In this document: positions 7,016 through 15,600 of the stretch, piece by piece
How the letters are laid out: every line of letters starts with the position of its first letter
Numbering within the stretch: the first letter of the stretch is position 1
DNA from: JAAFHI01 sp039793685
GTDB lineage: Bacteria > Acidobacteriota > Blastocatellia > Chloracidobacteriales > Chloracidobacteriaceae
Assembly: GCA_039793685.1 (NCBI GenBank)
Contig: JBDRAL010000086.1
Span: 258,360-322,359 of the forward strand
Reading direction: 5' to 3'
DNA: 64,000 nucleotides
Notes under the pieces: model-generated
Told to the model about the DNA's origin: nothing
Seen by the model: only the letters and a program-made list of their open reading frames with translations
Databases searched by the model: none
Translations under genes and position numbers: made by a program

Positions 7016-8776
7016 TCAGTTGGCGGTCGTTCGTCCGGGATCGACGGGCGTCTGAATCCGTGTCGTCACATCTTCATTGATTTCGCCCTGGAATGGCCCG
7101 GTGGAAACCGTCGAACCGGCCTTACCGCGAAGTTCTTCCGGCAATGCCTCGACCGCCGAGCGAAAGCGTTCGGCAAGCCGGCTCATCGTGGGCCGTTTCG
7201 CCGGGTCTTTTTCCAATGCGCTCAACACAACCGAATCCACGGATTCCGGGAAACCGGGCAATTTTTCGCGCAGCGGCGGCGGGTCTTTCATCAGGTGGTG
7301 CATGATGACGCCCAAGGCTCCGGATGACCCCATTTCAAACGGGACGTGGCCGCAGATCATTTCATACAGGGTGATGCCGAGCGCGTACACGTCGGATTCG
7401 CCGTCATAGGGCTTCTTTTCAAGTCGTTCGGGGGCGAGGTAAAGCGGCGTCCCGACCACTGCCCCGGTCGCGGTCAGCGGGTGATCGCCCGAGTCGGGCT
7501 GTTCTTCGAGAAACTTGACGATGCCGAAATCCACCACCTTGACGATTTCCTCGCCGTTCGGCCCGTGGTGGAGAAAGATATTGTCCGGCTTGATGTCGCG
7601 GTGGACCATCCCCAGCCGGTGCGCTTCGGCGAGCGCGTCGCACACGGGCGCGAGGATTTCGCAACACCGTTGAAGGCTCAGCTTTCCGGCGGATTTGATT
7701 TCGCGACTCAATGGGAAACCGACCAGCAATTCCATCACGAGGTAGGCGATGCCGTCCTCGGTGACGCCGGCGTCGAGGACGCCGACCGCGTGGGGATGGT
7801 TGATTTTCGAAGCGGAAACGCCTTCGAGACGAAAACGCTCGACCGCTTCCGCCGTGTCGTTGCCCGGCGACGGACGAAACACCTTGACCGCGATGGGCCG
7901 GTTCAGCGCGAGGTGCGTTGAACGAAACACCACGCCGAAACCGCCCTGGCCGATTTTTTCGTCCAGCCGGTACTTCCCTTCCAGAATCGTTCCGGGCAGG
8001 GCTTCCGCCAGCGCGGTGAAAATCCGGTTGGCCCGTTGCTGCGAGGCGACCAGTTCGGCGTTGGCCCGGCTGATTTCACGGACCTTGCGATCAAGTTCGA
8101 GGTTGCGTTCGTCGAGTTGCCGCGCCTGCTCGCCGATGGTGCGGGCGCTGAGGAAGTCCTTTACTCGCGCGGCGAAAACCGTCTGCCCGAGATACCACGC
8201 GAAAAACATTCCCGAGCCGCCGCCGAAAAGTGCGTGAAACCGATCCCCGGCGGTGTGAAGGTAGTGATTCACCGCCCAGAAGTAAAAAAGGGCGTTCAGT
8301 GCGTAAACCAGATGAACCAATGCGTGCGGGTAGTAACCGATGACGAACAGGAGGTAAGTCCCGCTGACGAAAACCACTACGTCACTATTGAATTCAAGCG
8401 TCAGCAGAAAAACCGCGTCCAGCAAAAGGACCAGCATCAACGACGTGGCCACGTTCAGCACACGGTGAACCGGACGGATGTCGGCGGGAGTTGAAACCGG
8501 GTGAAACCGGCTGAAAAGGAGAAATCCAATCGCCAGAACCTCGAAACCGAGGTGAACCGCCAATGCTCGTCGCGCCGCCTCGGGCGTGAGCGGGAGGGCG
8601 CCGCGAACGTCGATCAGAAAAATCATCAACCCCATCAACACGACCACAAACCACATGGTCACCTGAAGGCGGGAGAAAATCGAAAAGGCGATTTCGTCGA
8701 GAAAATCCGCGCGGGCGTCGTTGGGGACGCGCCGGATGGCACCACCGGTTAAAAGGCGGATTTCTTCGGTCGGCAT
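7016..8776 (-). CDS. Membrane-anchored serine/threonine protein kinase
   Basis: The protein has 586 residues. The N-terminal ~205 residues carry about six hydrophobic helices (for example VVVLMGLMIFLI, FEVLAIGFLLF, SLMLVLLLDAVFLL). A coiled coil follows (about 205-255, ERNLELDRKVREISRANAEL), then a Hanks-type kinase domain (about 270-535). Key residues are intact: glycine loop GQGGFG 276-281, Lys298, catalytic Asp394 in HRDIKPDN, and DFG 416-418. The C-terminal tail is short and Thr-rich (possible autophosphorylation). The membrane part resembles a sensor; its ligand is unknown. From residue 245 onward it is closely similar to the C-terminal cassette of the 1864-residue protein at 54555-60149. 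It follows bioB by 52 bp, so the two may share a transcript. Confidence 0.92.
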   Translation of the reverse strand: MPTEEIRLLTGGAIRRVPNDARADFLDEIAFSIFSRLQVTMWFVVVLMGLMIFLIDVRGALPLTPEAARRALAVHLGFEVLAIGFLLFSRFHPVSTPADIRPVHRVLNVATSLMLVLLLDAVFLLTLEFNSDVVVFVSGTYLLFVIGYYPHALVHLVYALNALFYFWAVNHYLHTAGDRFHALFGGGSGMFFAWYLGQTVFAARVKDFLSARTIGEQARQLDERNLELDRKVREISRANAELVASQQRANRIFTALAEALPGTILEGKYRLDEKIGQGGFGVVFRSTHLALNRPIAVKVFRPSPGNDTAEAVERFRLEGVSASKINHPHAVGVLDAGVTEDGIAYLVMELLVGFPLSREIKSAGKLSLQRCCEILAPVCDALAEAHRLGMVHRDIKPDNIFLHHGPNGEEIVKVVDFGIVKFLEEQPDSGDHPLTATGAVVGTPLYLAPERLEKKPYDGESDVYALGITLYEMICGHVPFEMGSSGALGVIMHHLMKDPPPLREKLPGFPESVDSVVLSALEKDPAKRPTMSRLAERFRSAVEALPEELRGKAGSTVSTGPFQGEINEDVTTRIQTPVDPGRTTAN

Positions 8777-8828
8777 GGACTCGTTATGAAAACGGACTGG
8801 GATGAAAAACGAAAAAGGCGACGGAAAA

Positions 8829-9836
8829 CTATCCCTGCGCCGCCGATTTGGTCCGGGCGTCTTCCTTGAACGGCTCGCGAGGTTTCAGGCCGAGCGTATC
8901 GAGCAGGGCAGCGTCCTCGTCGTAGTCGTTCGTCGGCGAGACGGTGGTCAGCATGATTTTCGCGTCACTCGAAAAGATCGAATTCGCGCCGGCCATGAAG
9001 CAGAGGGCCTGTTCACTTTCCGACAACGACGTACGCCCCGCTGAAAGCCGGATAACCGATTTCGGCATGACCAGTCGCGCCGTGGCGATCATTCGCAGGG
9101 TTTCCCAGAAGGGCACGTCTTCATTTCCCTGCATCGGCGTTCCTTCGACTTTGGTCAGAATGTTGACCGGGACCGAATCCGGATGCGGGTTCATCGTCGC
9201 CAGCGTATGGAGTAACGACACGCGGTCCTCGGGACCTTCGCCGAGGCCGAGAATGCCGCCGGTACAAATGGTCACGCCCGTTTTGCGGACGTTGGCCAGC
9301 GTGTTCAAACGATCATCGTACGTCCGGGTCGAAATGACCTCGCCGTAGTGTTCGCGCGACGTGTCGAGATTGTGGTTGTAGGCGTACAACCCGGCTTCCT
9401 CCAGCCGCCGCGCCTGCTGTTCGGTCAGCATTCCGAGCGTACAGCAGACCTCGACGCCGATGGCGTTCACTTCGCGAACGATGTCGAGCACTTCCTCGAA
9501 CGCCTCGCCGTCCTTCACCTCGCGCCACGCCGCGCCCATGCACACACGGCTCACGCCGTTCGCCTTCGCGCGCCGCGCCGTCTCGACGACATCCGACATT
9601 TCCATCAGCGCCTGCGATTCAATGCCGGTTTCGTAGTGGGCCGACTGCGAGCAATAACCGCAATCTTCCGGGCAGCCGCCGGTTTTAATCGAAATCAGCC
9701 GACAGACCTGAATTTCGGTCGGGTCGAAGTTTTCACGGTGAACGGCGGCGGCGCGATGCACCAGATCGAGAACGGGCGATTTGTAGAGCGACCGGATTTC
9801 TTCCTTCGTCCAGTCGTGGCGGAGTCGATTCTGCAT
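8829..9836 (-). CDS. bioB: Biotin synthase
   Basis: This radical SAM enzyme inserts sulfur into dethiobiotin. The start at MQNRLRHDWTKEE gives 335 residues, normal for BioB; the ORF offers a further 16 codons upstream that look non-native. The cluster motif is C55-x3-C59-x2-C62 (GGCPEDCGYCSQS). Other landmarks are RVCMGAAWR, VCCTLGML, AYNHNLDTS, TGGILGLGE and the C-terminal INLSAGR-like segment (VIRLSAGRTSLSE), which supply SAM, substrate and [2Fe-2S] ligands. It is the second biotin gene in this block, but bioF is separated from it by the kinase and a small gene, and bioA and bioD are not in the window. Confidence 0.97.
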   Translation of the reverse strand: MQNRLRHDWTKEEIRSLYKSPVLDLVHRAAAVHRENFDPTEIQVCRLISIKTGGCPEDCGYCSQSAHYETGIESQALMEMSDVVETARRAKANGVSRVCMGAAWREVKDGEAFEEVLDIVREVNAIGVEVCCTLGMLTEQQARRLEEAGLYAYNHNLDTSREHYGEVISTRTYDDRLNTLANVRKTGVTICTGGILGLGEGPEDRVSLLHTLATMNPHPDSVPVNILTKVEGTPMQGNEDVPFWETLRMIATARLVMPKSVIRLSAGRTSLSESEQALCFMAGANSIFSSDAKIMLTTVSPTNDYDEDAALLDTLGLKPREPFKEDARTKSAAQG

Positions 9837-9874
9837 GGGTTTATCAGTTTCCAAATCAAAAAATGAAGGTGGCG

Positions 9875-10393
9875 TTAGTTGCAATTCGAGACGTTGGACT
9901 TCAAAAACTCGATTAACGTTCCGTTTGATTCTTTTTCAAGAAGCGCATCGAGAAGTTTGAACTTTGCCTTCGGTTTTTGAGTTTTGATGGCTTTCCAGGC
10001 AGTGAGTGTTCCCCGCGCTCCAGCAAGTTGGACGGCTTCCTTATCCTTGGCCTTTTCGGGATTCAGGATGATGAATTTAGCTTGTGAAATAGCTGACTGG
10101 ACAACCAATTCAGTCTCATAGTCGCCTTTGAATTCCTTCGCGGGTCCAAAAATTGCGGGACAAACCGATACCGAAATATCGGGCACTTCAATAAGAAAAC
10201 GCATCACGAGGGTTCGTTTATCCTTTGCATCCTTGCCGAGTGGGTTGTTTTCGAGGTAGGTCGCGATTTCCACTGCCGCCTGCCGTTCCTCCGGTGTGGA
10301 AGGACCTCTTTTAGGTTTGTCCTGAGAGTTAGCCGGCAGGGACATAAGACAAAAAAACAAAAAGACACCGACCAATGAGCGAAGCGTCTTCAT
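9875..10393 (-). CDS. Small secreted protein, unknown function
   Basis: This 172-residue protein has a clear signal peptide (MKTLRSLVGVFLFFCLMSLP, cleavage near NSQ). The mature part is mostly helical and Lys/Glu-rich, with cysteines in SVCPAIFGP and at the very C-terminus (SNVSNCN), which could form a disulfide. An AGAGG sequence lies just before the start. Base composition is clearly more AT-rich than in the adjacent bioB, a mild sign of separate origin. Its stop is 38 bp before the bioB start, so it may be co-transcribed with bioB. No family was recognised. Confidence 0.7.
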   Translation of the reverse strand: MKTLRSLVGVFLFFCLMSLPANSQDKPKRGPSTPEERQAAVEIATYLENNPLGKDAKDKRTLVMRFLIEVPDISVSVCPAIFGPAKEFKGDYETELVVQSAISQAKFIILNPEKAKDKEAVQLAGARGTLTAWKAIKTQKPKAKFKLLDALLEKESNGTLIEFLKSNVSNCN

Positions 10394-10423
10394 CGGAAAC
10401 CTCTTGGATTATGTTGTGGCGAG

Positions 10424-10463
10424 AAAAACGCCCGAGTCCCACGAAACTAGCGGGACTCGGGCG
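10424..10463 (-). terminator. Intrinsic terminator
   Basis: A 12-bp perfect stem (CGCCCGAGTCCC at 10429-10440 and its complement at 10452-10463) is followed on the minus strand by TTTTTC. It terminates the gene at 10498-11394. Confidence 0.87.
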
Positions 10464-10497
10464 TTCCGGTCAATGAAACTGTTTCGGTTTCCGCCGA

Positions 10498-11394
10498 TTA
10501 CCAGACAACCACGACCGTCGGATACAACGGGGCGGTCCAGATCGGGCTGATGTAGAACGGGCTGAGATAGGGCGTGTAGTACAGGTAGGGATCGGCAATC
10601 ACGTAATCGTAGTCGTACACCGTTTCGGTCACGGTTTCCGTCACGACCTCGGTCTGCGGCTGAAGGGCCTGCTGCTCAGCTTCATACTGCGCCTGCTGCG
10701 CGTCCGCTTCCTTTCCGCGCCGCACCAGTTCCAGCATGATTTCGCCGCCCCGCGTGAGCATTTCATTCAACACCGAATCGGGAGTCACTTCAAGCTGCTG
10801 CCCCGGATGATTCGGATCATCGACCATATAGCCGAGCTGGCACGGGTGCAGGTTGGAGTTCACGATGGACAGGATTTCATTCCAGATTTCGCCCGAAAGG
10901 ATGGCGAATTCCCAGCGTCCGTCGCCCCACTGATCGAACCGGCCTTCGAGAACATAGGACATGAACACGATTTCGACCGGGTCGAGCTGTTTGTGAATGG
11001 CCACGGCGACACGCAGGTCCTCCCAGCGTTCCTGCTGAAGATAGACGCGCCATTCGGCATCGTTGTCGAAGTCGTAGTACTTCTCGAAAGCGAACTCGCC
11101 GGTCGTCAGATCGACGGCGCAGTAAATGTCGAAGACGGTCAGATATTCCTCGTACCGCTGGCGGAAGGTGCGGATGCGGTTCTTCCCTTCCTCGGTCGCA
11201 ACGTAGTACGCGCCCTGAATTTCAACCAGCCGTTCATTGAACAGCGCCTTCATCACGTCTTCGAGGCAGCGCTCGTCGGGATTGGTCGGCGCGACCATGA
11301 GTTGGCGGTTTTTCCGGAGCATCTTGTCGAGAACGAAAATGCTCGCAAAGCCGAGCTTTTGCGCTTCGGTCAGCGTGTAGTTGTGTTTCGTCAT
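10498..11394 (-). CDS. Cytoplasmic protein of unknown function with Tyr/Pro-rich tail
   Basis: This 298-residue protein has no signal peptide. The first ~75 residues look like a winged-helix fold (TEAQKLGFASIFVLDKML, then EDVMKALFNERLVEIQGAYY and VATEEGKNRIRTF). A mixed alpha/beta middle follows (residues ~85-190, rich in Trp and acidic residues), then a helix with many Gln/Glu/Ala, and a final hydrophobic aromatic tail of about 35 residues (YDYDYVIADPYLYYTPYLSP). The tail resembles the Tyr/Pro-rich C-termini of some acidobacterial proteins. The gene lies 77 bp after a lipoprotein gene, and the spacer carries copy 2 of an interspersed repeat. Function unknown. Confidence 0.7.
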   Translation of the reverse strand: MTKHNYTLTEAQKLGFASIFVLDKMLRKNRQLMVAPTNPDERCLEDVMKALFNERLVEIQGAYYVATEEGKNRIRTFRQRYEEYLTVFDIYCAVDLTTGEFAFEKYYDFDNDAEWRVYLQQERWEDLRVAVAIHKQLDPVEIVFMSYVLEGRFDQWGDGRWEFAILSGEIWNEILSIVNSNLHPCQLGYMVDDPNHPGQQLEVTPDSVLNEMLTRGGEIMLELVRRGKEADAQQAQYEAEQQALQPQTEVVTETVTETVYDYDYVIADPYLYYTPYLSPFYISPIWTAPLYPTVVVVW

Positions 11395-11423
11395 ACGCCT
11401 TTTTTTCTTGAAGCAAAGAGGAA

Positions 11424-11453
11424 GACAGCCCTTCCTGACGGTCGGGCTGCCGT
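11424..11453 (-). repeat. Interspersed near-palindromic repeat, copy 2
   Basis: Read on the minus strand it starts ACGGCAGCCCGACCGTCAGG and ends AAGGGCTGTC, matching copies 1 (4593) and 3 (25962) with two or three differences. It lies 29 bp upstream of the ATG of the gene at 10498-11394 and in the same orientation as that gene. It fills most of the 77-bp spacer to the upstream lipoprotein gene. Confidence 0.75.
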
Positions 11454-11471
11454 TGCGCGTTTAAAAGTGGG

Positions 11472-12443
11472 CTATCCGCGACGTCCCCGCGAGGTGAACG
11501 ACGGGCGCGAGGGCGCGGGACGCGACGGCGGCGGCGTACTCGGCCGCGCCGCGGGCGCCGCCGGACGTGTCGCCGGAGCGCTTGAAGTCGGAGGCCGCGA
11601 GGTCGGCGACGTGGTCGGCGCGCCGGGACGTCCGAAGCCGCCGGAGCCGACCGGACGGTTGTCGGGCCGGTTCTGGAACTGCCGCTGCGTGCCCGACGGG
11701 TTGTACACGGGGGCGCGGATATTGCTCGCGGTGCGGTTGGCGTTCGGCGAAACGGCGGTCGTGCGGACGGCGGGCTGTTGAACCTGCCGGGTCGTGACCG
11801 TGCGCGTGTAGGTGCGTGTGGTCGTGCGATAGGTCGCGACCGGAACCGGCGTGTATACGCGGTAGTAACTCGGGTAGTAGCCGTAGTGATACGGCGAGAT
11901 GTAGATCGCCGGACGCGGCGAGAACACCCACGCGAGGAACAGCACTTCGGCCAGCGGGAACGTCGAAGTGTAGTAAACGCTCGGGCCGTACACCGTCTGA
12001 TTTCCCTGGACCTGAACCACGGCCTGCTGGTTCGGCTGCTGCTCGATCTGAATCTGGGCCACTTCCTGGACCTGTCCGCTCGGAAGTTGCGCCGTCAGCG
12101 AAAAATTCTTGGTATTGCCGCCCTGGTATTCCTCGACCCGGATGTAATCCACCTGTCCGTCGCCGTCGAGGTCGAGGTTGTTGACCGAACCGGGCTGGTT
12201 GAGGAGCCGTTCGAGGTCTTCCCCGTTTTTGGCCTGCTTGACGAGCGCGATGACGGCCTGAAGGTCGAGATTCTGACCGGCCAGATTGCTCGTCGCGGTC
12301 ACGTTGGTATTCCCACCGGAATTGCTCGGGACCTGAACGTATTTCGGTTGCGGCCTTGAAAAGCACGAGCCGCAGCCGGTCAGCGAAAGGGCCGCCAACA
12401 GCACGATGCTCAGTTTCAGAACGTAAGCGAATCGAATGGGCAT
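11472..12443 (-). CDS. Lipoprotein with Arg/Ser/Pro-rich C-terminus
   Basis: The protein has 323 residues. Residues 1-24 are a lipoprotein signal with lipobox LTGC (lipidated Cys24). A segment around residues 50-130 has a calcium-loop-like stretch (NLDLDGDGQVDYIRVEEYQG), which suggests an EF-hand-type metal site. The middle is aromatic (YYTSTFPLAEVLFLAWVFSP, then SPYHYGYYPSYYRVYTPVPV). The last ~100 residues are low-complexity Arg/Pro/Ser/Thr and probably disordered. It is probably anchored in the outer membrane or facing the periplasm. It is divergent from the giant TPR gene with a 225-bp spacer. It is not assigned to a family. Confidence 0.75.
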   Translation of the reverse strand: MPIRFAYVLKLSIVLLAALSLTGCGSCFSRPQPKYVQVPSNSGGNTNVTATSNLAGQNLDLQAVIALVKQAKNGEDLERLLNQPGSVNNLDLDGDGQVDYIRVEEYQGGNTKNFSLTAQLPSGQVQEVAQIQIEQQPNQQAVVQVQGNQTVYGPSVYYTSTFPLAEVLFLAWVFSPRPAIYISPYHYGYYPSYYRVYTPVPVATYRTTTRTYTRTVTTRQVQQPAVRTTAVSPNANRTASNIRAPVYNPSGTQRQFQNRPDNRPVGSGGFGRPGAPTTSPTSRPPTSSAPATRPAAPAARPSTPPPSRPAPSRPSFTSRGRRG

Positions 12444-12569
12444 ATCGTTTTCCTTGGTAAATTCGTTTGTAAAAATCGTCCGTACCCCGTTTTACGTCGG
12501 ACCGCACGGAAGGTTTCGGCCCGATCGGGTCGATTATTACCGCAAAACGCTGATTCGAAGATAATAAAA

Positions 12570-12593
12570 CCGTTCGTCCGGACAAGGGAACGG
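12570..12593. promoter_or_regulatory. 24-bp dyad in a divergent promoter region
   Basis: The arms CCGTTC (12570-12575) and GAACGG (12588-12593) flank the perfect inner palindrome GTCCGGAC (12576-12583). The element sits in the spacer between the divergent lipoprotein gene and the giant TPR gene, 76 bp before the latter's start. It has the shape of a dimeric regulator's operator. No matching regulator gene is adjacent. Confidence 0.35.
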
Positions 12594-12668
12594 TGGAGAA
12601 TTTCATGCGTCCGGTGTATTGTTTGTCCCGATTTCAGCGCAAAATTTCACCCGACTCCGATTGCCGCC

Positions 12669-15600
12669 ATGAGAATTTTCACTCGTTCGCTCATAGGTCT
12701 GCTCGCCCTTTCCTTCGCCGTTTCACTTCCGACCGTCTCGGCGACGTCCCGCCAGAACCGGCAAAAACGCAAACCGGCCACGCAGGGCGGCAAGCCGACC
12801 GGCACTGCCACGCCGGCGGAAACCCGTACCTTGCCGAAACCGGTTGCGGACCCGAACCGCGCCACGCCGCTCGAACTGCGCGACGCGCTCTACACGACCG
12901 AGGAATTTTTTGGCGCGCAATCGCTCGTGCCACGCCCGTTCGCCGAAGCGAAAACGGCCATCGCGACGTTGCAGGCGAAGTATCCCGACGACGTGCGGTT
13001 GTTGCGCTACGGCTCGTCGCTCGATGAAAAGCTCGGCAACTTCCCGAGCGCGACCGAGCAGATGCGGAAATACGCGACGGTCCGCAACAACGCACCGAAC
13101 GCGTTGCGGCGACTGGCGGCGTTCTACCACGGACGCGCGATGTACGCCGACGAAGCCCAGACGCTTCAGCAACTCGCCCCGGTCGCCTATCCCGACGAAC
13201 GGGAAGGCATCTACCAGCAGATTGCGACGCTGGTGAAGAACCACGAACTGACCGGGTTCGATCTGGCGAATTTCTACAAATCCCTGATGGCGACCGCGCC
13301 GGACGACGTCCGCCTGCCGAAGCAGTACATCGAGCAACTTGTCGGCCGCAACGATGCCGCCGCCGCCCTGCGCGCCATTGATGAACTTCAGCCCAAGTAT
13401 CCCGGCGAACTTCAGTATTTCCTGAAAACCAAGGCGTCCATCTACGAAACCCAGAACAAGCGCGTGGAAGCCGAGGCCGTCTATGGTCGGGCCTTTGACC
13501 CGCTCTGGCCGCGCGCCATCGTGGCCGATTGGTATGAACTTCAGCGCCGCTTCGGTCGCTATCGCGCATACCGGCGCGATCTCCAGAACCGTTTCCTGAA
13601 ACCCTCGACGGTTGATTTCGACACGGCCGCGCGTTTGTTCAACATCTACGCGTACGAAGCCAATTACGGCGGGGCGCTGCGCGTCCTGAACGAACTGGAG
13701 CAGCGTCGGCAGACTTCCGGATGGAAGCGCGAGGAACTCGAAACCGCCGCGGGCATGTGCCTTCAGATCGGCGGCTTCGATCCGTCCTCCCGCTACCTGT
13801 ATTCGCTGTTCACCACTGAGGGACTGAAAGCCGGTTCTCCCGAGCGCGAAAAGACGCTGGCCAAAATGGCTTCCGTCCTGCTCGATGCCGAATCCTCCGG
13901 GGTCGGCCTGAGCGCCGAGGATCTTTCGCTCTACAAGGATATTGCCAAAGCCGATCAGGGGCCGGGTTTCCTGAACGGAGTGCTGTCGCTGATTCTGGCC
14001 GGAAACAACATTCCCTCGGAATACAACCGCGCCAACGCCAACGCGGTCGCTTACTTCAACCGCGCGCTGGCCTATCGTTTTTTCGCCGCACTCAAACAGG
14101 AATACCCTGAATCGAAAGCCCTCGCCGATCTCCATATTCGTCTGTTGCGCGGTTTCGCCAGGATGGGCGAATTCGAGACCGTGGTTAAACTGGCCGATGA
14201 ATTTCTCCAACGCTATCCGGCATCTCCCGCCGCCCCGCAGATTGCGGTCGAAGCGGCCGAGGCCGAAGCCCGCCTCAACCATCGTCCCACTGAACGCGCT
14301 CGCCTGATTGCCCTGCTCGACAAGCTGGGCGCGGCCCGCAAGCCCGGCGAACCGCTCGTCCCGAGTTCCTCCAAGCGCTGGACGTTCACTCCGGATGAAT
14401 CCTCGACCGCCTCGACCGATCAGGATGAAAGCCGTCGTTACGAAATTTTCGACCCGTCCGAAGGCAAGGAAGAGAGCGAAGGCATCAATGAATACGACTA
14501 TCCGACCGACTACCTCGGAAACCGTCAGACCCCGCCCGACCGTGTGACCTATTCCGCGGTTCTGGAAAAAGTCATCGCCAGCTTCGCCTCCGAGGAAAAG
14601 AAGGCCGATGGCGGTGAAGGCGAGGGCGAAGGCGCCAAGGCGACTCCCGCCAAACCGAATGAAACACTCAAGTTTCTCTACGGCGAGATCAAGAAGTATC
14701 CGAAGGAGGAAGGTCTTTACGAACGGATGCTGAACTGGCTCGGCCAGCAGAGCCTCGTGGACGAGCAGTTGCGGGTTTACACGCAGGCCGTTCGCCGGTT
14801 CGGGAACAACACCTGGTACCACCGGCTCGGCCGCTGGTTCGTCCGGAACGAACGCAAGGACGCCTTTGCAAAGTATTCAAAGGAACTTGCCGAAACACTC
14901 GATGACGGCGATCTGGCCGAATATCTCCAGCGTTTCTCAGACAACATCAACCTGAGTGGCGGCAACAACGACGCCCGCCTCTATCTGGAACTGTTCCGAT
15001 TCGCCCACGACCGTTTTCCGACGAATCTTTTCTTCGTCGAAGGACTGTTGAAGTACTACGACCAGTCCAGCAATACGGCGCAATGGGAAAAGCTTTCCGC
15101 GCAGTACTATTTCGCCGATCCGTCCATCCGGAACGATTACCTCACATACGTCTCGAAAAAGAGTCGGCTCCGGGGTGATTTCGATATTGCCAAAGGAAAA
15201 ACGACCGCCGGATATTCCCAATTCGCGGCCGATGCCGCCCTGTGGCTGTCGCACCATGAAGAAGCCGTTACCGCATATGAACAACTGGTGAAACGATATC
15301 CGGGTGAGCGGTATTACGCCGAGCGACTGGCCAATGTCTCCCGCTCGGTCGGCGCGCGCGATTTTCGCTCGCTGGAACGCGCGGCCGCGATCTGGACGCA
15401 ACTGGCCGCGGTCTACCCGACCGACCATTCCCTGCCCACCCAGGCGGGTGAAGTTTACGCCGAACTCGGTGATTTCGACCGTTCCCGCGCAAGCTGGGAT
15501 TCCATCCTTGCCCCGGAACGCGGCAACCCCGAGACCTATCTCGAAGTCGCCAGTATCTATTGGGATTACTACCGCTACGATGAAGCCATTCGGACCTTGC

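Noticed and set aside
12723..14822. 699-residue antisense frame inside the giant TPR gene
   Set aside because: No family motif and no start signal; the sense gene is well supported by repeats and terminator.
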